64,000 nucleotides of DNA from Nostoc foliaceum FACHB-393 (lineage in GTDB: Bacteria; Cyanobacteriota; Cyanobacteriia; Cyanobacteriales; Nostocaceae): contig NZ_JACJTD010000012.1 of NCBI RefSeq assembly GCF_014698505.1, positions 62,001 through 126,000 of the forward strand. The letters run 5' to 3'. The stretch's first letter is position 1. Each line of letters opens with the position of its first letter. A program made the translations under genes and the position numbers. The notes below the pieces were generated by a model. It did not search any database. It was not told where the DNA came from and worked only from the letters and a program-made list of their open reading frames with translations. This document shows positions 18,379 through 28,651 of this stretch, one piece after another.

Positions 18379-19739
18379 TGAGTATTCAAGTATCTCCCAG
18401 TCCAATACCTAATTCAAATACAGTCCGTTTGATATCGATGTTAGATAGAGATGATTATCTGACGGGATTGTTAAATCAAGTAACGGCAACAAAAACAGAA
18501 GGGTGGTTACAGGAATTACGCCAAAGTGCTGCTAATTGGGTACGCCACTCGACTATCCCGACTACCCGCGAGGAAGAATGGCGATTTACTGATTTGTCGT
18601 CTCTGCGAAAGGTGCAATTTAACATAGAGACGGTAAATCATGTGTCTTTGCAATTTGATATTTTACCAGAGGCGGCTAATAGTCGTTTGGTATTTGTTAA
18701 TGGCGTTTTTGCACCGGAGTTATCCGCAGTTTCAGATTTGCCATCTGGAATTGTGGTAAATAATTTGGCTGGTTTGTCTGTGGTTGAGCAGCAAGCTGTA
18801 CAGCAGTATTTAGCTCAAGCTGAGGGAGCGCAAGAAGTTTTTACTGCTCTCAATACGGCTGGGATAACTGATGCAGCTGTGGTGTGGGTGAAGAAGAATG
18901 TGGTAGTTGAAGCGCCAATTCATTTGGTGTTTATTTCGTTTGCGGGGGAGACGGCGACAATTTCGCAGCCGCGTTGTTTAGTGGTGGCTGAAAGTGGTTC
19001 GCAGGTGACGTTAGTTGAAGAGTATGCGAACCGTAGAAGCGCAGAGGAAGGAGTTTACCTTACCAATGCGGTTACGGAAATTTGGGTTGGTGACAATGCC
19101 CAAGTTAGTCACACTAGAGTTGAGTGGGAAGGTGCAGAGGCTTTTCATATTGGGAAAACTGCGATCGCACAGGCTCGTGATAGTCGATATACTTGTCATG
19201 CCATAACTTTAGGTGCAAAGTTGTCGCGGCACAATTTGGAAATTTTGCAAACTGGCGAGCAAACCCAAACTACTCTCAATGGTTTGACGATAATTTCTGG
19301 TAAACAGTTGGCTGATACTCACAGTGCGATCGCACTCAACTATCCTCACGGTACAAGCGAGCAATTGCATAAATGTATTGTAGGCGATCGCGCTCATGCG
19401 GTATTCAATGGTAAAGTTTTTGTACCCAAACCAGCGCAGTTAACAAATGCATCCCAGTTGAACCGCAATTTGCTGTTATCCTCTAAAGCCAGAGTTGATA
19501 CCAAACCCCAATTGGAAATTACGGCGGATAATGTCAAATGCGCTCACGGTGCTACTGTTAGCCAATTAGAAGATGACGAAATATTTTATCTGCAAAGTCG
19601 GGGAATTGATGAAAACGATGCTCGGAAGTTGTTAATTAACGCCTTCGCTGCTGAAGTTATCAACAAAATACCAGTTCCCTCTCTGCGAGAAATCCTTTTA
19701 AACACAGTGAATAATCTCAAGTCCCTGACTAATGAGTAA
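18378..19739 (+). CDS. sufD: SufD, Fe-S assembly complex subunit
   Basis: SufD (453 residues) is paralogous to SufB and pairs with it and SufC. The C-terminal signature HGATVSQLEDDEIFYLQSRGI carries the conserved His and Cys (KCAHG) implicated at the SufB-SufD interface. The N-terminal part is more variable, as usual. Residues about 216-227 (YANRRSAEEGVY) are encoded by DNA resembling the dispersed motif CGAACCGCAGAGGCGCAGAG, so a small in-frame repeat insertion is likely. It starts on the sufC stop. Confidence 0.97.
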   Translation: MSIQVSPSPIPNSNTVRLISMLDRDDYLTGLLNQVTATKTEGWLQELRQSAANWVRHSTIPTTREEEWRFTDLSSLRKVQFNIETVNHVSLQFDILPEAANSRLVFVNGVFAPELSAVSDLPSGIVVNNLAGLSVVEQQAVQQYLAQAEGAQEVFTALNTAGITDAAVVWVKKNVVVEAPIHLVFISFAGETATISQPRCLVVAESGSQVTLVEEYANRRSAEEGVYLTNAVTEIWVGDNAQVSHTRVEWEGAEAFHIGKTAIAQARDSRYTCHAITLGAKLSRHNLEILQTGEQTQTTLNGLTIISGKQLADTHSAIALNYPHGTSEQLHKCIVGDRAHAVFNGKVFVPKPAQLTNASQLNRNLLLSSKARVDTKPQLEITADNVKCAHGATVSQLEDDEIFYLQSRGIDENDARKLLINAFAAEVINKIPVPSLREILLNTVNNLKSLTNE

Positions 19740-19754
19740 TAACGTAATCTACCA

Positions 19755-21017
19755 ATGACTTTTACTCCTACCAAAACCCTTGCTGATAAAGTTCGCGCTG
19801 ACTTCCCGATATTGCATCAGGAAGTTAACGAGAAACCCTTGGTTTATCTCGATAATGCTGCGACATCGCAAAAGCCTTTATTCGTATTAAATACCCTGCG
19901 GGATTATTACGAGCAATATAATGCTAACGTGCATCGAGGTGCCCATACCCTGAGTGCTAAAGCTACTGATGCTTATGAAGGTGCTAGAGATAAAGTTGCC
20001 AAATTCATCAATGCTGCATCGCGTCAGGAAATTGTCTACACCCGCAACGCAAGTGAGGCGATTAACCTAGTAGCCTACAGTTGGGGAATGAACAATTTGC
20101 AGCCGGGAGATGAAATTATTCTCTCGGTGATGGAACACCACAGTAATATTGTGCCTTGGCAATTGGTAGCACAAAAAACGGGTGCAGTGCTGAAATTTGT
20201 AGAATTAACACCAGAAGAAACTTTTGATTTAGAACAGTTTAAAAAGCTGATTTCTGACAAAACAAAGTTGGTGTCAGTGGTGCATATTTCTAATACGTTG
20301 GGTTGCATTAACCCAGTGGCAGAAATTGGTGCGATCACTCACAAATATGGTGCTAAATTCTTAGTTGATGCTTGCCAAAGTGTTCCTCACTATCCCATTG
20401 ATGTGCAGCAGATAGATTGTGACTGGTTGGTAGCATCTGGTCATAAAATGTGTGCGCCGACTGGGATAGGATTTCTGTATGGCAAGTTAGAATTATTAGA
20501 ATCAATGCCACCATTTTTTGGTGGTGGTGAGATGATTGCAGAGGTGTATTTAGACCATTCCACATACGCAGAATTACCGCATAAATTTGAAGCTGGTACA
20601 CCTGCAATTGGAGAAGCGATCGCACTTGGTGCTGCGATCGATTATCTTAGCAGTATCGGCATGGATAAAATCCACGCCTACGAAGCAGAATTAACAGCTT
20701 ATTTGTTCCAACAATTAGAGCAAATTCCCCAAATTAGAATTTACGGTCCCAAACCAAATGCTAAAGGTGAAGGGAGAGCCGCTCTTGCGTCATTCACAGC
20801 CGGGGAAGTCCATGCCAACGACTTATCTACATTATTAGATCAAGAAGGCGTTGCTATCCGTTCTGGACACCACTGCACACAACCATTACACCGTTACTTA
20901 GGTCTTGCTGCAACCGCACGAGCAAGTCTCTCTTTCTACAACACCCGTGAGGAAATTGATATTTTTATCAAAGCACTGAAAGAAACTCTCGACTTTTTTG
21001 CAGGTTTCCTTGCTTAA
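19755..21017 (+). CDS. sufS: SufS, group II cysteine desulfurase
   Basis: This 420-residue PLP enzyme removes sulfur from cysteine and donates it to the Suf scaffold. The PLP-binding lysine lies in [12 protein letters not shown] (about residue 232). The catalytic cysteine is in [15 protein letters not shown] with the short loop of group II enzymes, and the N-terminus [10 protein letters not shown] is typical. It closes the suf operon, 15 bp after sufD. No sufE is adjacent, so the sulfur acceptor must be encoded elsewhere. Confidence 0.97.
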   Translation: MTFTPTKTLADKVRADFPILHQEVNEKPLVYLDNAATSQKPLFVLNTLRDYYEQYNANVHRGAHTLSAKATDAYEGARDKVAKFINAASRQEIVYTRNASEAINLVAYSWGMNNLQPGDEIILSVMEHHSNIVPWQLVAQKTGAVLKFVELTPEETFDLEQFKKLISDKTKLVSVVHISNTLGCINPVAEIGAITHKYGAKFLVDACQSVPHYPIDVQQIDCDWLVASGHKMCAPTGIGFLYGKLELLESMPPFFGGGEMIAEVYLDHSTYAELPHKFEAGTPAIGEAIALGAAIDYLSSIGMDKIHAYEAELTAYLFQQLEQIPQIRIYGPKPNAKGEGRAALASFTAGEVHANDLSTLLDQEGVAIRSGHHCTQPLHRYLGLAATARASLSFYNTREEIDIFIKALKETLDFFAGFLA

Positions 21018-21076
21018 AGTTACAAAATATTCAGATACTAATTGTGCCAAATATCAGCAACATATCTTGCTAATAG

Positions 21077-21283
21077 TTGGCACAATTTAATTATCTGGAG
21101 TTTAATGAACGCGAGGGCGATAACATTCAGAAAATTTGTAGTATTTTCACTACTGGTACTAACTGGAAGTTTCTCAAGCTCATTAGGCAAGTGCTTGAAA
21201 TTGATTTGGGCGAGTATTATATTAATGACATAGGTAAAATCATCGAGATTTTATCTAACATCCTGATGGAAAAAGGATTGTAA
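21077..21283 (+). pseudogene. Remnant of a cyanobacterial restriction-subunit-like protein (C-terminal end)
   Basis: This open stretch of 68 codons starts only with TTG. Its translation (ICSIFTTGTNWKFLKL, EYYINDIGKIIEIL) resembles, from memory, the C-terminal end of small cyanobacterial proteins annotated as type I restriction endonuclease subunit R-like. An in-frame TAG immediately precedes it and no N-terminal part is visible upstream, so I read it as a truncated relic. Its stop is 2 bp before the Uma2 gene, which may use its reading frame for coupling. A genuine small protein is the alternative. Confidence 0.4.
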
Positions 21284-21284
21284 T

Positions 21285-21917
21285 ATGCTTGTTAAGTCAA
21301 ACCTTGCAGAACAAAGAACAGTCTTAGACAACGTTAGCTGGGAAACTTTTGAAGCCTTACTGAGAGATACAGGTGAGGATAGAGGCTCTAGGTTTGCTTA
21401 CGACTGCGGTGTTTTAGAAATCATGACTCCACTTTTTGAACACGAAAATCCTAAAATTCAGTTTGACCGATTGATATTCGCCTTAGCAGTGGAATTAAAA
21501 ACTAAAATTAGAAGTGCTGGTTCTACAACATTAAAACGTAAACCAATAGCAAAGGGAATAGAACCCGATAGTTGCTATTATATTCAAAATGAGCCACTAA
21601 TTAGAGGTAAACAAGAATTAGATTTAACAACAGATCCAGCACCAGATTTAGCAGTTGAAATTGATATTACTAGCAGCTCTGTTAATAAATTTAATATTTA
21701 TGCAGCTTTAGGTGTCGGAGAATTGTGGAGATATAACGGTGAAATTTTGAAATTTTATCAACTAGTAGCAAGCGAATATATTGAAATTAAGTCTAGTATC
21801 GCTTTTCCTCTAATTTATGTTAGTGAAATGAATAGATTTATCCAGCAAAGTAAAACTATGGATGAAATTGATTTGGTTCAATCCTTCCGTGCTTGGGTGC
21901 AGGGGAAGATAGGGTAA
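21285..21917 (+). CDS. Uma2 family (DUF820) putative endonuclease
   Basis: This 210-residue protein of the PD-(D/E)XK superfamily group is expanded in cyanobacteria. Visible features are the start NVSWETFEALL, then EIMTPLFEHENPK, the acidic motif DPAPDLAVEIDITSSS with the metal-binding Asp and Glu, and KFNIYAALGVGELWRYNG. Known: the fold suggests a nuclease, but the physiological substrate is unknown and copies are numerous and mobile. It is preceded by a gene relic and followed by a non-coding gap. Confidence 0.9.
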   Translation: MLVKSNLAEQRTVLDNVSWETFEALLRDTGEDRGSRFAYDCGVLEIMTPLFEHENPKIQFDRLIFALAVELKTKIRSAGSTTLKRKPIAKGIEPDSCYYIQNEPLIRGKQELDLTTDPAPDLAVEIDITSSSVNKFNIYAALGVGELWRYNGEILKFYQLVASEYIEIKSSIAFPLIYVSEMNRFIQQSKTMDEIDLVQSFRAWVQGKIG

Positions 21918-22123
21918 AGTGTACCTAATTAAATAACTTTAAAAATATAGTGTTTTTTAGAACATTATAATTTAGATAGATAATGCGTGTATTTTAAGAA
22001 AAATTAAGTGCCATTGGTAAAAGTAATTGCTAAGATCCTACTTCTCAAATATAAGATTAACGAAGCACGCTTGTATTCGCCAAACACAACCTAAATCCAA
22101 CTGTAATCGCCCCATATTTACGC

Positions 22124-22822
22124 TCAACTCAAAGAATCTGGATCTATCCCCAACCTTAGCAATTCTTGTGCCAACCTTTGAGCGCGTTCTTCAGCAGTGG
22201 TAGCGCGTTGTTCGGCAGCGATCGCACGTTCTTCTGGTGTTAAATATCTGACTCCTTGTTTGTCATACCAATATAACCAATCCCGCGTAATTCCCTGATA
22301 GGTTCCCCGTTCATAACCAATTGCTAAACCTATCTCTGATAACCAAACTAAATTTCCTGGTTGCAATACATATTCACCATTTACAAAGCGATAAACTTCT
22401 AAAGGTGGTTTTCTCCGGCGTTGAGGATTGTAGACAACATAATACAAAATCTCCATCTCAGCATAAAGTTTCTTTTTGCTGGTGTATTCTCCACGCCGTC
22501 TGTGAGAAACAACTTCTAATGCCATAATCGGCATCACCTTTTCTTCCCACAATACATAACTTAAACGCAAGTTCTCATCAAAAACTCGCTCGACTCCTAA
22601 ACTTAAAAACCCATCAGGCACAATCGGCGGTAATTCTGGATCGTAATATATCCCCATATCAACGCCAAAAAACCAATCCATTCGGTTTGCCCACAGCCAA
22701 GCTAAGATGGCTTCCAGCAATCCAGGAATCAAATGTTGTAGTTGATTATCCACAGGTTCATCGTCAGAATCGGGCAGATCCTCGGCGGAGGGTAAGCAGT
22801 GCAATGGGTTGTAATTTAACAT
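22124..22822 (-). CDS. Uma2 family (DUF820) putative endonuclease with C-terminal coiled coil
   Basis: It belongs to the long Uma2 subgroup. The start MLNYNPLHCLPSAEDLPDSD at 22822 fits this subgroup far better than the upstream ATG at 22942, which would add 40 residues and overlap the start of the divergent CAAX protease gene. The nuclease core includes PPIVPDGFLSLGV, IMALEVVSHRRRGEY and KKKLYAEMEILYYVVY, and the tail is an Ala/Glu/Arg-rich coiled coil (EERAIAAEQRATTAEERAQR). It is unrelated in detail to the neighbouring Uma2 gene, so it is not a tandem duplicate. Confidence 0.88.
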   Translation of the reverse strand: MLNYNPLHCLPSAEDLPDSDDEPVDNQLQHLIPGLLEAILAWLWANRMDWFFGVDMGIYYDPELPPIVPDGFLSLGVERVFDENLRLSYVLWEEKVMPIMALEVVSHRRRGEYTSKKKLYAEMEILYYVVYNPQRRRKPPLEVYRFVNGEYVLQPGNLVWLSEIGLAIGYERGTYQGITRDWLYWYDKQGVRYLTPEERAIAAEQRATTAEERAQRLAQELLRLGIDPDSLS

Positions 22823-22935
22823 GGTGGCTGCAAACGCAAACTTATAATATTGATGATATCTATCCACCTCTGACTTTTTCTTGCGATAATTCCCAAGGGG
22901 GACGCGCTCTCCATTGGCTACTAAAAGAGGGATAG

Positions 22936-24510
22936 ATGACACTCAAGCGATTAGTTTTAATTTTTATACTGACGCCGATAGCAGTTCTGTTGGCAGTTTC
23001 GGCTTTATTCAGTAGTTGGCAAGAACCTCAGTTCCAAAGTCGCCTAGAACTATACCAAACTAATATTGCTCTACAAGCCCAAGCTTGGCAATCGGAAGAT
23101 AGCAGCGATCGCAATCTCCAGGCGGTTCAGGAAGCAATACTTGGTGAGCAACCCCTGGAAAGCGCCACGAAGCAGTATCAAGAGGCGCGTCAATCAGTTG
23201 CAGCTAATTTAGACAAAGTTAACAACAAACTTGCACAATTACGTTCTCAACCTGAAATAACTCCCATACCTCCGAAACCTTTACCGGATGTTCCCCCCAC
23301 TACTAAAACTTCTAAACAGGGACAGCAACAGTTACAGCAGTCTCTCAAGCAATTACAAAAATTACTGGCTGAATTAGACTTGCGGCTGGGAATTTTACAA
23401 GCACAGCAAGGACAGACGGATACGGCTCTCAAAACTTGGAGCGAATTACAACAACGCTCAGATATTAATCCAGAGTTTGGAGAAACCGCAGCTGTATTGA
23501 GTGGACTGTGGAGCAATCCTCCTCGTCTGCTCCAAAATTCTCAAGAACGAATTCAAAAGAATTTAGAAGGTTGGTTTCGCTCTACTGCTTTGGTTCAGCT
23601 ATACCAACTCCAGCAACGACAAGATGCTTTATCAGCAGTTAAAGCTGCACAACAAGAATCTGCTGCTCAAGCAGTGTTGAAATTAGCGGTTATTGGCACT
23701 ATTCCTACATTGGCAGCTTTAAGTGGTCTAATATTGCTGATTTTCTTATTTGCTCAACGCTTGTTGAAAGGAAAAGCCTCGTTACTAGCTCAAAATGCTG
23801 ATATCCCTTGGTCAACACCTTGGGATGGTGAAACGATTTTGCAGGTTTTTGTCGTTGGCTTTTTCTTCATGGGGCAAATTTTTGTCCCTTTAGCCCTATC
23901 CTTACTCCCTATCCCGCGTCCCGTCTCTGATGTGCGACTTCAGGCTTTTTCTGTTTTAGTTAGTTACTTATTGGTAGCATCGGGTGCGCTGTTAGTGTTG
24001 TATTTTTCTCTTAAGCGCTTTTTCCCACTACCGGAATTTTGGTTTCGCTTCCGTTTTCAAGATAAGTGGTTTTTATGGGGACTGGGAGGCTATTGTGCGG
24101 CTTTACCCATAGTTGTGGTGGTATCTTTAATTAATCAACAGCTATGGCAAGGACAGGGTGGTAGTAACCCCCTGTTGCAACTAGCCCTGGAAAGTCAAGA
24201 TGGTATAGCACTTGGAATATTTTTCTCTACAGCAGCGATCGCAGCTCCATTTTTTGAAGAAATTCTGTTTCGCGGCTTTTTGTTACCCTCTCTAACTCGT
24301 TACTTACCCGTGTGGGGATCGATTCTGATCAGTAGTTTGTTGTTTGCGATCGCTCACCTCAGCTTGTCAGAAATTCTTCCCCTCACCGCATTGGGGATCG
24401 TTTTAGGGGTAGTTTACACGCGATCGCGAAACCTCCTCGCTCCTATGCTTCTCCATAGCCTCTGGAATAGTGGTACACTATTAAGCTTATTTGTTTTAGG
24501 TAGCAATTAG
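22936..24510 (+). CDS. CPBP (CAAX protease/Abi) family intramembrane metalloprotease
   Basis: The 524-residue protein starts with an N-terminal membrane anchor (residues 5-26) and a long Gln-rich, coiled-coil periplasmic-type region (about 40-235). A polytopic C-terminal domain follows. The CPBP motifs are present in order: FFEEILFRGF (EExxxR), LLFAIAH (FxxxH) and HSLWN (HxxxN). Relatives include Rce1-type CAAX proteases and bacteriocin-immunity proteins. The extended N-terminal region is typical of cyanobacterial versions, and the substrate is unknown. ATG 22936 is the natural start. Confidence 0.93.
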   Translation: MTLKRLVLIFILTPIAVLLAVSALFSSWQEPQFQSRLELYQTNIALQAQAWQSEDSSDRNLQAVQEAILGEQPLESATKQYQEARQSVAANLDKVNNKLAQLRSQPEITPIPPKPLPDVPPTTKTSKQGQQQLQQSLKQLQKLLAELDLRLGILQAQQGQTDTALKTWSELQQRSDINPEFGETAAVLSGLWSNPPRLLQNSQERIQKNLEGWFRSTALVQLYQLQQRQDALSAVKAAQQESAAQAVLKLAVIGTIPTLAALSGLILLIFLFAQRLLKGKASLLAQNADIPWSTPWDGETILQVFVVGFFFMGQIFVPLALSLLPIPRPVSDVRLQAFSVLVSYLLVASGALLVLYFSLKRFFPLPEFWFRFRFQDKWFLWGLGGYCAALPIVVVVSLINQQLWQGQGGSNPLLQLALESQDGIALGIFFSTAAIAAPFFEEILFRGFLLPSLTRYLPVWGSILISSLLFAIAHLSLSEILPLTALGIVLGVVYTRSRNLLAPMLLHSLWNSGTLLSLFVLGSN

Positions 24511-25158
24511 CACAAATATATTACTGTTGCTTAAAATGAAAATATTTGCTTTTATCTCCATAAGTAGGGACAATTTACGAATTACGAATTACGAATTACG
24601 AATTACGAATTATTTTAATTGTCCTCCCGAACCATTTTAGCTGTCATGAATTGGATTACAATTCCGTTTTGCGCTCATGGAAGATGCCTCTTGCACTTCT
24701 AGATTCCCATTAGCCACACAGTTGGTCTCGTCATTGGTGCGATGGCGTTTCACGCCCACTAAAAGCGATATCTACGACGGGCTACGCCTACGCAAAAAAT
24801 CCGGAAATAATACTGATGAACTTGTAAAAAGTGGTGTAGCAGTTTTTGCCGATTATTGAGGCTAATTTTTCTCAAGTTAAATAAATGTCTTACCTGAAAA
24901 TCTGCAAAACTGCCGTACCAAGGTTTGCGATCATCAAATCCACCAAAAGTTATCAAGGAGCGCCAGATTTTCAGGCTATTCCGCAAGAAACTTTAGCGTT
25001 CCCTCTGGTATAGAAGCACGCTGATTTTGATTATTTGTCTTGGGATTTACTTGTACCGAAAAAATTAAAAATCTATTTATTAAGCAAATACATTTACTCG
25101 CTTTCATTACAATAAAGACTTTATTTTTATATCTCACTTATTAAGGAGCAGTACTCAT
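24511..25158. other. Intergenic region with repeats and no convincing gene
   Basis: It contains a heptamer array (24580-24612) and a dispersed repeat near 24735-24795 ending ACGGGCTACGCCTACGC, a recognisable Nostoc-type motif. A 42-codon open frame (ATG 24885 to TAG 25013) exists but has no recognisable content. The region upstream of 25159 should hold the TM2 gene promoter. Confidence 0.6.
24580..24612. repeat. AATTACG heptamer tandem repeat (STRR)
   Basis: There are four perfect copies of AATTACG plus a partial copy, the same unit and nearly the same length as the array at the end of the WD40 gene. Confidence 0.9.
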
Positions 25159-25434
25159 ATGGCAAATCTCAACCCTAGTCACCCTACCAAACAACTTCTA
25201 GCTGGTTACTGTGGCATTATCCTTGGAGCATTTGGGGTTCATAAGTTTATTCTAGGATACGCTCCAGAAGGCTTTATCATGTTGCTGATTTCTGTAGTCG
25301 TGGGTTCTTTCACCTACGGCGTTGCCTTGTTAATTATGCTACTTGTAGGTTTAATTGAAGGCATGATCTATTTGAATAAGTCTCCTGAAGAATTTGTAAA
25401 TACCTACTTTGTGAATAAGCAGGGCTGGTTTTAA
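25159..25434 (+). CDS. TM2 domain-containing membrane protein
   Basis: This 91-residue protein has two transmembrane helices (about residues 13-35 and 42-68) and the TM2 signature GYCGIILGAFGVHKFILGYAPEG. The glycine and His-Lys-Phe pattern between the helices is diagnostic. TM2 proteins occur widely in bacteria and have no firmly known function. A strong ribosome-binding site AAGGAG precedes ATG 25159. It is monocistronic. Confidence 0.93.
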   Translation: MANLNPSHPTKQLLAGYCGIILGAFGVHKFILGYAPEGFIMLLISVVVGSFTYGVALLIMLLVGLIEGMIYLNKSPEEFVNTYFVNKQGWF

Positions 25435-25831
25435 AAACTTATATTTCACACTTGGGTTCCTCTGTGAAGTTATATATCTTGCGTATACCTTAAAGAATGT
25501 GTCATTAATTACTTTTGTAAATCTATGTACATAATACTTAATTGCTTATTTATTTGCTGAATTAGCTAAAATTTGACAATTTATTACTATCAGAGATATG
25601 AGGAACCCATGTTTAAAAACATGGGATTGTAGCAAGATACAAAACGCGGAGGCGGAGACACTCCGCGCTTTGTATCTTGCCGCACTTTCCACTCGATCCA
25701 ATTCTTTTTTTGACTGCACAATAACCCAGAACTAAATTTTTCTTCCTTCTTCCTTCTGCCTTTCTTTGTAACAATTAATTAAAGGTGTTGTGTATTTTTT
25801 AAAGTATATAAAAATTCTGAATCCTACTACT
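25435..25831. other. Intergenic region with two palindromic elements
   Basis: One palindrome, CCCATGTTTAAAAACATGGG, occupies 25606-25625, and a 49-bp inverted repeat follows at 25632-25680. I see nothing coding. Confidence 0.65.
25632..25680. repeat. 49-bp inverted repeat
   Basis: Arms of 19 bp with a single mismatch, beginning GCAAGATACAAA, surround an 11-base centre. It is a REP-like hairpin rather than a terminator because no T-run follows. Confidence 0.7.
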
Positions 25832-26011
25832 ATGCTAACCATCAAACGTAAACAGCTGATCTGGATATTCTTCTTGCTGTTGGGCTTTGGCTATTTCAGT
25901 GCCATGTCTAATTTGGAAATTCACAATTTTTGGAAAAGCCTGATTGTCCTTATGCCAATACAGGTGCTAGCTGTTATCTATGTGACTTATCTACGCTGGA
26001 GCCGTCATTAA
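25832..26011 (+). CDS. Small membrane protein, unknown
   Basis: From ATG 25832 the product has 59 residues (MLTIKRKQLIWIFF...). It has two hydrophobic segments (about 9-26 and 37-54) and positive ends on both sides, giving a hairpin topology. An upstream GTG/ATG-like start at 25790 would add 14 unlikely residues. The translation looks like a real small membrane protein, but I do not recognise the family. It lies 135 bp before the P-type ATPase on the same strand. Confidence 0.5.
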   Translation: MLTIKRKQLIWIFFLLLGFGYFSAMSNLEIHNFWKSLIVLMPIQVLAVIYVTYLRWSRH

Positions 26012-26146
26012 CCGTCAGCGAGATCCGATAAATTAAGAAATTTAATAGGGTTGACATACAGTCGTAGTTCCATATTTCGCCTACGCTCAAATTAGAGACG
26101 CTTTTAGTCAGGCGTTGAATTTCTGTAGCGAATCTAAACACTTGCC

Positions 26147-28651
26147 ATGCAACTCGTCCCAAAAACTAAGCTAGCCCCAGAACTTGACCCAATCCTAGAG
26201 AAAATTATTCTCGATGTTGGGGGTATGAAGTGTGCTGGGTGTGTGAACGCAGTAGAGCGACAGCTAACCCAACATCCAGGAGTCAAAAGTGCCTGTGTGA
26301 ACTTGGCCACAGAGGTAGCTGTTGTAGAGTCAGAAACTGGTGCGGTAGATGCAGATGAACTAGCACAGCGATTAACAGCCGTTGGATTCCCGACTCAACC
26401 CCGAAAAGCTAGTGGTACAGTAGCTGGCGAGATATCTACTTTACTAGACCCAGCAGAACGACAACGCCGAGAAATGCGCTCTTCTGTATGGCAGTTGGCG
26501 ATCGCTGCGGTGTTGCTGGTATTGTCGGGAAGTGGGCATTTTGGTAATCTTGGTAGCTCAGTGCTACCAATACTGAATAACATCTGGTTTCACTGTGGAC
26601 TGGCGACAGTGGCATTATTAATTCCCGGTCGCCCGATTTTAGTAGATGGCTGGCTAGGCTGGCGGCGAAATGCGCCTAACATGAACACCCTGGTGGGATT
26701 GGGAACGTTGACAGCATACATTGCCAGTTTAGTAGCGCTGCTCTTTCCCCAAATGGGTTGGGAATGCTTCTTTGACGAACCAGTAATGATGCTGGGCTTT
26801 ATTCTCTTAGGAAGGACATTAGAGAAACAAGCTAGAGGTCGCGCCGCTGCTGCATTTAGGAAATTGCTAGCACTTCAGCCACAGGTAGCGCGATTGATTG
26901 CTAACCCAGAGAAAGGAGGAATAGGATCTTCTAGCGTAGAGATTCCTGCTGAACAGGTGCGTGTTGGTGAATGGTTACAAGTGCTGCCAGGTGATAAAAT
27001 CCCCGTTGATGGTCAAGTGGTGGTTGGACAAACAACGGTAGATGAATCCATGTTGACTGGGGAAGCCGTGCCAGTGATCAAGCAACCAGGCGATCCGGTG
27101 ACAGGAGGGACGCTAAACCAGTCAGGAGCGATCGCTATTCAGGCAACCCGGACTGGAAGTGATACAACTCTAGCTCAAATCGTTGCTTTAGTAGAAGCCG
27201 CCCAAACTCGGAGAGCACCAGTACAGAAATTAGCAGATACAGTAGCTGGTTACTTTACCTACGGTGTGCTCACAGCATCAGTATTAACATTTATCTTTTG
27301 GTACTTTTTCGGTACTCACATCTGGACTGATGTCACCATGTCTGGTGGCATGGAAATGATGAGCCACGCTACACATGAAGCCCACCACTCCCTACTCCCT
27401 AGTACAGACGCGATGAATCGCGTCTCTCCCCATTCCCCTTTATTAATTAGTTTAAAACTAGCGATCGCAGTTATGGTAGTCGCCTGTCCCTGTGCTTTAG
27501 GACTTGCCACACCAACGGCCATTCTTGTTGGGACTGCTATGGGCGCAGAACGGGGTCTGTTAATCAAAGGCGGCGACGTTTTAGAAAGAGTACACCAATT
27601 AGACACTGTAGTTTTTGATAAAACTGGCACTCTGACTACGGGTAATCCCATCGTCACAGATTGTCTGTTAATTTCGGAAATGGACATTGGGAATCCCTAC
27701 ACCCTCATCCAACTAGCAGCAGCCGTAGAAAGCGGTACTCATCACCCCCTAGCAAAAGCGATTCAGCAAGAAGCACAGGGGCAACAGTTATCTATTCCAG
27801 AGGCTGTGGACTTTCACACGGAACCAGGACTAGGGGTATCTGCTGTGGTAGAGGGCAAAGTTGTACTGTTGGGTAACTGGGACTGGTTGAGTTGGCACGG
27901 TATTGCGATTAACGAAACTGCACAACAGGTAGCACAGGATTTGGCAACAGATGGTAAAACAGTCGTTTGCGTAGCAGTTGGGGGGACTTTCGCCGGGTTA
28001 ATTGCAGTTTCTGATACCCTGAGACCAGATGCCCAATCCACCGTAGACAAATTGCGTCAGATGGGCTTACGGGTAATGCTGCTCAGTGGCGATCGCAAAG
28101 AAGCAGCTAGCGCCATAGCCAAACAACTAGGATTAGACAGTGCTGATGTCATAGCGGGTGTTCCCCCAGCTAAAAAAGCGGCTGCAATACAGTCTCTCCA
28201 GTTAGAAGGGACAAGGAGACAAGGGGGACAAGGAGACAAGGGGACAAAGAAAACTTCTAACTCCTCACTCTTGACTCAGCACTCAGTAATTGCAATGGTA
28301 GGAGATGGAATCAACGATGCTCCAGCTTTATCCCAAGCAGATGTAGGAATTGCTTTACACTCCGGGACAGATGTGGCAATGGAAACTGCTGAAATTGTCC
28401 TAATGCGCGATCGCTTAAACGATGTCGTTGAATCTATTCAGCTTAGTCGCGCCACTTTCAACAAAATCCGCCAAAATTTATTTTGGGCTTTTGCATATAA
28501 TACAGTTGGAATTCCTTTAGCCGCAGGTGTTTTGTTCCCTAGTCTAGGTTTTGTCCTTAACCCATCTGGTGCTGCTGCATTAATGGCTTTTAGCTCTGTT
28601 AGCGTTGTCACAAACTCAATATTATTACGGCGATTAGCTCATCACCCGTAA
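26147..28651 (+). CDS. Copper-type P1B ATPase (CtaA/PacS class)
   Basis: The 834-residue metal pump starts with a heavy-metal-associated domain with CXXC (GGMKCAGC, residues 26-33). It then has the actuator motif MLTGEAVP, the transmembrane metal site [15 protein letters not shown] (CPC), the phosphorylation site DKTGTLT and the hinge [11 protein letters not shown]. The last two helices carry YN and MAFSS, diagnostic of Cu(I) P1B-1 ATPases. In cyanobacteria CtaA and PacS supply copper to thylakoid plastocyanin; I cannot decide which one this is. Two in-frame inserts that look like intergenic repeats interrupt loops (27389-27440 and 28207-28275). Confidence 0.93.
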   Translation: MQLVPKTKLAPELDPILEKIILDVGGMKCAGCVNAVERQLTQHPGVKSACVNLATEVAVVESETGAVDADELAQRLTAVGFPTQPRKASGTVAGEISTLLDPAERQRREMRSSVWQLAIAAVLLVLSGSGHFGNLGSSVLPILNNIWFHCGLATVALLIPGRPILVDGWLGWRRNAPNMNTLVGLGTLTAYIASLVALLFPQMGWECFFDEPVMMLGFILLGRTLEKQARGRAAAAFRKLLALQPQVARLIANPEKGGIGSSSVEIPAEQVRVGEWLQVLPGDKIPVDGQVVVGQTTVDESMLTGEAVPVIKQPGDPVTGGTLNQSGAIAIQATRTGSDTTLAQIVALVEAAQTRRAPVQKLADTVAGYFTYGVLTASVLTFIFWYFFGTHIWTDVTMSGGMEMMSHATHEAHHSLLPSTDAMNRVSPHSPLLISLKLAIAVMVVACPCALGLATPTAILVGTAMGAERGLLIKGGDVLERVHQLDTVVFDKTGTLTTGNPIVTDCLLISEMDIGNPYTLIQLAAAVESGTHHPLAKAIQQEAQGQQLSIPEAVDFHTEPGLGVSAVVEGKVVLLGNWDWLSWHGIAINETAQQVAQDLATDGKTVVCVAVGGTFAGLIAVSDTLRPDAQSTVDKLRQMGLRVMLLSGDRKEAASAIAKQLGLDSADVIAGVPPAKKAAAIQSLQLEGTRRQGGQGDKGTKKTSNSSLLTQHSVIAMVGDGINDAPALSQADVGIALHSGTDVAMETAEIVLMRDRLNDVVESIQLSRATFNKIRQNLFWAFAYNTVGIPLAAGVLFPSLGFVLNPSGAAALMAFSSVSVVTNSILLRRLAHHP

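Noticed and set aside
22823-22942. N-terminal extension of the second Uma2 gene to ATG 22942
   Set aside because: It would overlap the divergent CAAX protease start and adds 40 residues that do not resemble the Uma2 N-terminus.
24677-24986. Short frames on both strands in the gap before the TM2 gene
   Set aside because: Both pass through a dispersed repeat and lack domain-like content.
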